64,000 nt of DNA from a virus. The DNA lies in the IMG/VR virus record IMGVR_UViG_3300010938_000951, positions 202,900 to 266,899 of that record; one strand, 5' to 3'. The notes under the pieces are model-generated. The model saw only the letters and a program-made list of their open reading frames with translations. It was not told the origin of the DNA and searched no databases. Positions 58,539 to 64,000 of the stretch are shown piece after piece. The position numbers were made by a program, and so were the translations under genes. The stretch's first letter is position 1. Every line of letters begins with the position of its first letter.

Positions 58539-59249
58539 ATGAGTTTGTTAGAGGTTACCGACTTTTACAATTTGATTTCCAGGGGTTCCCAGGATGTGGG
58601 GTCTAGGAAACAATCCAGAATGCTACGTAAAGTAGCATTGGAATCAGTAACGTCTGGTCAAGGGTTTACTAAATTAGCCTTTGATACTCGTCGTATTGAT
58701 CAAGAAACTGAATACAATCCTCGTAGGGGACTTCAAAATTATCAACGTAGTGAACAATTTATTTCTGAAGGCATTGCTCAGCGAGTAAAGAATTTTGCTA
58801 AACTTCGTAAAGTTCTTAATGGAATAAAAGAAGTATATGGAAAAGAATATGAATGGCAAGATAGTAATGCCCGTATTCTATTAACCGCTGTTGATAAAGG
58901 ATTGCGCACTGGTATTGATGATGGAGATTTTGGGGCTCAAAATCAGCCAGGCGTAGGCAGCTTTGACTATTTAGAAGAACTTATGAATGTTAGATATCGT
59001 TTAACTTATGACGATCTAACTAGAATGGGTGAAGCAGAACTAAAGAATGTTATATTAGCAAAGGATGAAGAGCTTGTTCGCAAGGATGTAAAACAAGCTT
59101 TAGAAATCACCAAAACCGATGTTGCTACTAAGGGTTATGACTCACTAATTGAAAAGCTTTTAGAAGGATGCAAAGCAAGTGCTGAGAATCCAGATGTTGA
59201 AAGAACTATCACCATAACCATTAGAGACAAATTTCATAAAGAGGGCTAA
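58539..59249 (+). CDS. Hypothetical connector/tail-region protein
   Basis: The protein has 236 residues. Start 58539 has AGAGGAAA upstream; an earlier in-frame start at 58485 would overlap the promoter. Mainly helical and charged, with a DFYNLISRGSQDVGSRKQSR beginning and an LEELMNVRYRLTYDDLTRMGEAEL middle. It is the first gene of the post-capsid block. By position it could be a head-completion or neck protein; no sequence family was recognised. Confidence 0.68.
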   Translation: MSLLEVTDFYNLISRGSQDVGSRKQSRMLRKVALESVTSGQGFTKLAFDTRRIDQETEYNPRRGLQNYQRSEQFISEGIAQRVKNFAKLRKVLNGIKEVYGKEYEWQDSNARILLTAVDKGLRTGIDDGDFGAQNQPGVGSFDYLEELMNVRYRLTYDDLTRMGEAELKNVILAKDEELVRKDVKQALEITKTDVATKGYDSLIEKLLEGCKASAENPDVERTITITIRDKFHKEG

Positions 59250-59252
59250 GTC

Positions 59253-59942
59253 ATGGGAATGAATGTTTTCGCCCCCAATCAGCCTCAATGTGGACAATTT
59301 GTAGTAAGAAATGTCTCGCCACAACGTAAGACAATTTTTATTTTCAATTATCCAATCAATCTAAACGAAACTAGAGATTTACTAAAAATACCAGGAATCT
59401 TTGAGGCTGAAATTAAATCATCTTTAATGAAAGGAACTTTAAGAAGAAAGTTCTTAAATAAAGATATTGAACTAGTAATTAGTAATATTGATTTATTACA
59501 ATTCACCGATTGTGGAATCCAGTATCTAGAAGGTTATGGATTTACTACTGGTGTTAGAGTGGGATTTGATCAATTAGATGGTTATGTACAAAACTTAATT
59601 ACAAGTGGTGGCGGTGGCGGTCTTACTCCTCAGCAACATCAAACATTAAGACATTTAATTCATTTTATTGATCAAGGTCCAGGTGATGGTTTTGCATCAG
59701 GAGCATTCAAAGAAATCCTACCAAATAATAGTGCATTTCCAACATCTGTTACTTGGTATTTAGATGTAGCAAAAACAAAAAAGCTAGTTGAAAAATTTAT
59801 CACTTACACTAACAATACTTTCCCAACCACCATTCATTGGAATATGTATGACACAGATGGTGTAACTATTATCCATACGGTTATCGATACTATCACATAT
59901 AATTCTGCCTTTGAAGCCACCAGAACAAGGACGATAATCTAA
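59253..59942 (+). CDS. Hypothetical virion protein, beta-rich
   Basis: This 229-residue protein has a first half with a compact alpha/beta domain (PINLNETRDLLKIPGIFEAEIK) that recalls small baseplate or tail-attachment proteins. A Gly run (GGGGG near residue 125) and a second beta domain follow. It overlaps the next fibre-like gene by one base, so it is probably the attachment partner of the fibres. GAGGGC lies upstream; ATG 59259 is an alternative start. Confidence 0.68.
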   Translation: MGMNVFAPNQPQCGQFVVRNVSPQRKTIFIFNYPINLNETRDLLKIPGIFEAEIKSSLMKGTLRRKFLNKDIELVISNIDLLQFTDCGIQYLEGYGFTTGVRVGFDQLDGYVQNLITSGGGGGLTPQQHQTLRHLIHFIDQGPGDGFASGAFKEILPNNSAFPTSVTWYLDVAKTKKLVEKFITYTNNTFPTTIHWNMYDTDGVTIIHTVIDTITYNSAFEATRTRTII

Positions 59943-60442
59943 TGTCTACCGAGTCACCAGCAGCGATTCTGTTTAATGAGCTTGGGTTTCCAATTGGAGT
60001 CCTGTATGATGGCTACGTCTATCGTTTACAAACACAGACAACAATTGATGACTCTGCTGGCCATGGACCAGTTACAGTTAAGCCGGGTGGTCAAGCGGCC
60101 GTCTCGTCCGACCGCGCCCTGGTTGTTGCCATCTCTCCAAACAATTCTTTTACAGTTAGTCCTACAAAACCAGCTACTAGCACTACATCTAGTGTGGCTG
60201 CATCTTTAAGCAATACTGTATTGCTGCCATCTAATAGTGTTAGAATAGGGGCAACTATTTATAATGACTCTTCATCATCATTATTATATGTAAAATTAGG
60301 TTCCACTGCTAGTAATACCGATTTTACAGTTAAAATTTTTCCATTAGGATATTATGAAGTTCCTTATGGATATACTGGTGAAATAGATGCAATTTGGTCT
60401 GTAGCCAGTGGTTTTGCTAGGATAGATGAATTAACACCATAA
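59942..60442 (+). CDS. Short fibre-family protein
   Basis: The protein has 166 residues. Its N-terminus (AAILFNELGFPIGVLYDGYVY) and its C-terminal 65 residues (RIGATIYNDSSSSLLYVKLG, a PLGYYEVPYGYTGEIDA run, ending ELTP) have direct counterparts in the gene at 60504 (VLFSSDGYELAV; RLGAFIFNNTGKTLYIKLG, ADYTGIIDVF, ending EITP). It is a minimal member of the local fibre family, missing the repetitive middle. Confidence 0.72.
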   Translation: MSTESPAAILFNELGFPIGVLYDGYVYRLQTQTTIDDSAGHGPVTVKPGGQAAVSSDRALVVAISPNNSFTVSPTKPATSTTSSVAASLSNTVLLPSNSVRIGATIYNDSSSSLLYVKLGSTASNTDFTVKIFPLGYYEVPYGYTGEIDAIWSVASGFARIDELTP

Positions 60443-60468
60443 ACTACGAATAAACTAATATAATATAA

Positions 60469-60492
60469 GTAAGTAAACCAATTTTAACTTAC
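60469..60492 (+). other. Hairpin just upstream of the fibre gene ribosome-binding site
   Basis: GTAAGTAAA (60469-60477) can pair with TTTAACTTAC (60483-60492) with one bulge. It ends next to GTGAGG, the ribosome-binding site for ATG 60504. The AATATAATATAAG sequence just before it may be a promoter -10-like region. Confidence 0.35.
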
Positions 60493-60503
60493 GTGAGGCT
60501 TAA

Positions 60504-61535
60504 ATGTCAGGAGTATCTCCATCTTCAGTTTTGTTCAGCTCTGACGGCTATGAATTAGCCGTAACTTCGGGTGCTGCGTTCATCCCAGGTACACGTAGTA
60601 TTCTGTTTGCAGGTAATGATGGCACAGATACTCGTACCGTTTTAGTTGACTCGCTTGGTCGTCCAATAATTGTTGGCGCTGGCACAGCCGGTTCACCTGC
60701 TGGCGGAGTTGTATCTGTTCAGGGTGTAGTAGGCGGTACCGCTCTACCAATTTCTGGTACAGTCGCAGTAAGCTCTGTTTCTGGTACAGTAGCTGTTACC
60801 CAATCAACTTCTCCATGGGTTGTAAGCGGTACAGTTACTTCTAATCAAGGTACGCCTAACTCTCTAGCAAATGCTTGGCCAATTACCATCACTGACGGTT
60901 ATGGTCAAATTCAAGGTTCTGCTGTAAACCCTATTTATGTAACAGGATCTATTACAGCAACTAACCCATCTGTAGGAACAGATGATGGTCCGGCACTTGG
61001 TTTCGATACACAAGTTGGTGGTATTGTAAGCACTGCTGCTCCAACTTACACTAACGGCGATCTAAAAGCATTATCTCTAACTACTCTTGGTGGTCTAAGA
61101 ATTGATGGCGTATATGCAACTGGTACAGCTAATGCTACTGCTGCTGATGCCATAGTTTCCGGTGGTTATGTAACTACTGCTGCTCCAACTTATACGACTG
61201 GCCAGCTAAATGCTCTATCACTTGATACGGCTGGTAGTTTGCGTGTAGTAACCAAGAAAGCATCCGCCTCTACTGTTACCGCTGTTGCCGCTGTAGCTAA
61301 CTCAAGCTATACTGCTCTAGCAGCTAACACTAGCAGACTTGGTGCATTTATCTTTAACAACACTGGTAAAACTTTGTACATCAAGCTTGGTGCAACTGCT
61401 AGCACAACTAGCTTTACAACTGTACTCTTTAACCAAGCTTACTGGGAAGCACCAGCAGATTACACCGGTATCATTGATGTATTCTCACCAACTGGTACCG
61501 CTGGAACAGTACTTGTAACTGAAATCACTCCATAA
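60504..61535 (+). CDS. Modular head/tail fibre protein
   Basis: The protein has 343 residues. The N-terminal module (about 1-85) has LFAGNDGTDTRTVLVDSLGR, AGTAGSPAGG and VSVQGVVGGTALPISGTV, matching the next gene. Two repeats follow around AAPTYTNGDLKALSLTTLGGLR and AAPTYTTGQLNALSLDTAGSLR. The C-terminal cap is shared with the gene at 59942. Gly/Thr/Val-rich beta-helix-like composition and few charges indicate a fibre or spike. GTGAGG lies upstream. A terminator follows. Confidence 0.76.
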   Translation: MSGVSPSSVLFSSDGYELAVTSGAAFIPGTRSILFAGNDGTDTRTVLVDSLGRPIIVGAGTAGSPAGGVVSVQGVVGGTALPISGTVAVSSVSGTVAVTQSTSPWVVSGTVTSNQGTPNSLANAWPITITDGYGQIQGSAVNPIYVTGSITATNPSVGTDDGPALGFDTQVGGIVSTAAPTYTNGDLKALSLTTLGGLRIDGVYATGTANATAADAIVSGGYVTTAAPTYTTGQLNALSLDTAGSLRVVTKKASASTVTAVAAVANSSYTALAANTSRLGAFIFNNTGKTLYIKLGATASTTSFTTVLFNQAYWEAPADYTGIIDVFSPTGTAGTVLVTEITP

Positions 61536-61563
61536 TCTAATTGAATAAGTTAGTATGAATGTC

Positions 61564-61600
61564 AAAAAGCCCACTAGAATATAGTGGGCTTTTTATTTTG
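61564..61600 (+). terminator. Rho-independent terminator between fibre genes
   Basis: Perfect 13-pair stem AAAAAGCCCACTA (61564-61576), loop GAATA, TAGTGGGCTTTTT (61582-61594), then ATTTTG. A CATAATAC element at 61603, 25 bases before the next gene's ribosome-binding region, may restart transcription. Confidence 0.9.
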
Positions 61601-61634
61601 TTCATAATACAGCATTAAACTAGGAAGAGGAAAC

Positions 61635-63734
61635 ATGTCATCAGGCTCAGAAGCAGTATTATATGATATTTATGGCGATCCTATGGCCGTTGAAGTGGAC
61701 ACTGCCATACCAGCGGGAACAGCTACTCTGGTCATTGGTGGCTCTGATGGTACTAATGCTAGGTTTATTAGAGTAGATTCTGATGGCTATCAAATGGTAA
61801 TGGGCTCAGGAACGGCAGGTTTTCCTAGTTCTGGAGTTATTACTATTCAAGGAGTTGTTGGTGGCATAAATGTACCAATATCTGGAACTGTTACAGCTAA
61901 TGCGGGATCTGGAAATTTTGCGGTTGTTCAAGCTACTGCCTCTAATCTATTAGCTAGTGTTGGCGGTTTAGGAGCAGCGGGAGCTGCTCCAGTTGGCAAT
62001 CCAGTTTTAATTGGAGGCTCTGATGGTACAAATACTAGAACAATTAGAACTGCAACTGATGGAACTGTTAGAGTCGATCCAACAGGCACAACCACACAAC
62101 CAATTTCAGGAACTGTTACAGCAAATGCTGGATCTGGCACTTTCACTGTGGCTGGAACTGTTACAGCAAATATTGGAACTCCTGGTGCATTAGCTTTAGA
62201 TGCTACATTAGCCAAATTAACTATTGCGCCAAATACTGCTATTGGCTCAAATACTTTGGCTATGGTTGGTGGCCATGTTACTACAGTATCTCCTACGTAT
62301 ACTAATGGAAATATTAATCCGTTGTCACTTACCACAGCCGGGGCTTTAAGGGTTGATGGATCTAATGTAGTACAGCCAGTTTCAATAAATGCTGGCAATA
62401 ATAATATTGGAGATGTAGATGTAGCTACAATAGCCGGAGTAGCAGATTCAGGAAATTCTAGTACATCAACTTTAGGATCAGGAGCCACTTTTACCGGAAC
62501 TGCTTTTGATACGTTAAATTTTCCGACTGCTGTAGTTATTGTTAAATCAGATGTGGCTTCAGCTACTAACGGATTAAAATTTCAATGGTCAGGAGATGGA
62601 ACTAATTGGGATGTTGAGTCAGGATCTGAAGTTTTAGCAAATGGCGGTAGAGGTTTTCATGTATCTCATCGTGGAAGATATTTTAGAATTCAATATGTAA
62701 ATGGCGGTTCTGCTCAAACATTTTTCCGATTGAATGTTATTCATAGACCATCAACAGTAGGAATTATTACTAGACCGTTAGATGATAATATTGACGACAA
62801 AAATTTTGCCCAGATTACCAGATCGGTGTTAACGGCTAAAACTCCTGGCGGCTCTTATGTTAATATCAATGCTAACAATGGTGGTAATCTAAAAACCACA
62901 AATGATTCCGCTTATAATGAAGATACTGTTCATAATACTGGTGATATGGGAACATTTGTACTCGGTGTACGAAACGACTCAGCATCTTCATTAACCAATG
63001 CAAATGGAGATTATTCTCCATTTGCAACCGATTCGGCTGGGCGCTTGGGAGTATCAGACTTGGGCGGCTCTATTACTGTTGATGGAACCGTTATTACAGT
63101 AGGCGCCGCTGCTGATGGTGCTCCTCCATCTGGTAATCCTGTACTTATAGCAGGACAAGATGGCACAAATGTTCAAACGCTAAAAACTGATACTGTTGGT
63201 CGTATTGAAGTGGCAGTCACAGGCACCCAACCAAGTTTTTATGCTGTATTTGATCGCATTACATTAGCTACGAACAAATATCTTGCAACTTTATTTAACA
63301 CAAGTTCCACTAGAAAAGTAGTTATTCAGAGAATTTGGGTTTATAATTGGCAATCAGGCGCTGTTGTTGGCGCTAATGGAGACTCTGTATTATGGAGAAT
63401 TACTGCTCGTACAGCAGGAACTACAGTTACACCACGCGCAGAAGATTCTAATGATACATTGTCTGCAGGCATTTCAGCAGATACAAATAGTACAGTAGTT
63501 ACTCAAGATCATTTAATTATGAGAATAATTCATAGCGGTGATGAGACTAATTTAGCAAATGCTAACTGGGTAAACGCTCCTGTTTTTGCTAATCATGCTT
63601 TACGTTATGAAAGAAAAAGTGGAAATAGAGGAATTACTTTGCGACAAAATCAAGGTATTTCATTACAGTGGATAACTGGAGATGCCGATGGTACTTGGTC
63701 TATTGTTTATGAATTTACAGATGAGGCATCATGA
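61635..63734 (+). CDS. Large modular fibre protein
   Basis: The protein has 699 residues. It uses the same N-terminal module as the gene at 60504 (VIGGSDGTNARFIRVDSDGY, GSGTAGFPSSG, ITIQGVVGGINVPISGTV), then several ISGTVTANAGSG units and a second VLIGGSDGTNTRTIRTATDG unit (and a third VLIAGQDGTNVQTLKTDTVG near residue 500). A folded middle domain (about 280-380, FQWSGDGTNWDVESG) and a beta-rich C-terminal domain with several Trp follow. Receptor binding is the likely role. AGAGGAAAC lies upstream. It overlaps the next gene by four bases (ATGA). Confidence 0.76.
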   Translation: MSSGSEAVLYDIYGDPMAVEVDTAIPAGTATLVIGGSDGTNARFIRVDSDGYQMVMGSGTAGFPSSGVITIQGVVGGINVPISGTVTANAGSGNFAVVQATASNLLASVGGLGAAGAAPVGNPVLIGGSDGTNTRTIRTATDGTVRVDPTGTTTQPISGTVTANAGSGTFTVAGTVTANIGTPGALALDATLAKLTIAPNTAIGSNTLAMVGGHVTTVSPTYTNGNINPLSLTTAGALRVDGSNVVQPVSINAGNNNIGDVDVATIAGVADSGNSSTSTLGSGATFTGTAFDTLNFPTAVVIVKSDVASATNGLKFQWSGDGTNWDVESGSEVLANGGRGFHVSHRGRYFRIQYVNGGSAQTFFRLNVIHRPSTVGIITRPLDDNIDDKNFAQITRSVLTAKTPGGSYVNINANNGGNLKTTNDSAYNEDTVHNTGDMGTFVLGVRNDSASSLTNANGDYSPFATDSAGRLGVSDLGGSITVDGTVITVGAAADGAPPSGNPVLIAGQDGTNVQTLKTDTVGRIEVAVTGTQPSFYAVFDRITLATNKYLATLFNTSSTRKVVIQRIWVYNWQSGAVVGANGDSVLWRITARTAGTTVTPRAEDSNDTLSAGISADTNSTVVTQDHLIMRIIHSGDETNLANANWVNAPVFANHALRYERKSGNRGITLRQNQGISLQWITGDADGTWSIVYEFTDEAS

Positions 63735-64000
63735 GTATAACTTTAGGTTCAGGGCTGATACAAATAAATCGTGATTGGGCCGGATTCAAATCTGTTGTTG
63801 CATCTAAATCATTATCTATGCAATATGAAGATACAGGCAGCCAGTATGAAATATTTGCCATTGATAGTATGATAGTATATACTACTATTATATATACTGG
63901 CACTGTTCCTACTGGTGCAGGAATAACACAAGTAGATAATGACAATAATAAATCTGATTTTGAAACAAATTTCAAGCCATTTGCTAACCAACCATTAACC
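63731..64000 (+). CDS. Hypothetical protein, 3'-truncated by the window edge
   Basis: The reading frame starts with ATG in an ATGA overlap with the fibre gene and stays open to the end of the window (90 codons). The visible part is beta-rich with Ser/Thr/Tyr (ITLGSGLIQINRDWAGFKSV), resembling a further fibre or tail accessory protein. The product cannot be identified from this part. Confidence 0.6.
   Translation, partial: MSITLGSGLIQINRDWAGFKSVVASKSLSMQYEDTGSQYEIFAIDSMIVYTTIIYTGTVPTGAGITQVDNDNNKSDFETNFKPFANQPLT

Noticed and set aside
61928-62488. 186-codon antisense frame over the fibre gene
   Set aside because: It is a shadow of Thr/Gly/Val fibre repeats; no start signal.
1-64000. tRNA genes (expected with two CCA-type enzymes)
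   Set aside because: All gaps are 150 bases or shorter and none shows a cloverleaf with a GGTTCRA-type arm. A covariance-model search would be decisive.

Overview
The window is a continuous stretch of an AT-rich tailed bacteriophage genome. It carries the large terminase subunit, portal, prohead protease/scaffold, major capsid protein and fibre-like genes, together with an unusually complete replication, recombination and protein-folding set. Almost all genes are on the + strand, tightly packed with ATGA/TAATG overlaps and short gaps. The gene content suggests a large (possibly jumbo) phage of a bacterium. The host cannot be named from the sequence. Only two genes are on the - strand: an HNH endonuclease (32686-33192) and a CCA/poly(A)-polymerase-family nucleotidyltransferase (57208-58443). 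I see no tRNA, rRNA, CRISPR array, insertion sequence or integrase. No gene-free stretch exceeds 300 bases; the longest is about 150 (55100-55247).

Layout. (1) 1-9121: SbcD/SbcC (Mre11/Rad50-type) recombination nuclease, deoxynucleotide kinase, a Cas4/RecB-like Fe-S nuclease, a trigger factor homologue, and a stand-alone FtsH-type HEAGH peptidase. (2) 9122-22935: bacterial-type DNA polymerase III alpha (DnaE), a dense array of inverted repeats followed by a helix-turn-helix protein, a group of unassigned proteins, a RecA/UvsX recombinase, a gp32-like single-stranded DNA-binding protein with a strong terminator, a RuvC-like nuclease, DnaJ, a double zinc-ribbon protein, a DnaG-type primase lacking its own zinc domain, and a small sigma-region-4-like protein. 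(3) 23039-32674: mostly unassigned, probably virion or packaging proteins, plus a head-domain-only nucleotidyltransferase. (4) 32686-45947: HNH gene, terminase, portal, FlgJ-like muramidase, a tyrosine phosphatase, and a 1231-residue protease-scaffold polyprotein with a probable nested in-frame scaffold gene. (5) 45974-57145: charged and repeat-rich proteins, paralogous head proteins, two membrane-segment proteins, a very strongly expressed virion protein and the major capsid protein, closed by a terminator. (6) 57208-58443: the antisense nucleotidyltransferase, with its own sigma70-like promoter. (7) 58539-64000: connector/tail-type proteins and a family of modular fibre-like proteins, the last running off the window.

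How the parts work together. DnaE, primase, SSB and clamp-independent recombination proteins (RecA, SbcCD, RuvC, Cas4-like nuclease) would give recombination-coupled replication and resolved DNA for packaging. Trigger factor, DnaJ and the FtsH-like peptidase form a phage-owned protein quality-control set, plausibly serving the large virion proteins. Late expression seems to be organised by short AT-rich elements (core ATATTAC) 25-45 bases upstream of several genes. At least one ribosome-binding site (gene at 37126) lies in a long-range hairpin whose loop contains such an element, the same logic as T4 late genes. The most noteworthy observations are the nested scaffold start, the repeated K(Q/E)AY(F/W)QGGGGVNEP element, the small duplicated gene at 26670, the chaperone set, the hairpin-controlled gene at 37126 and the operator-like repeat cluster at 12786-12844.
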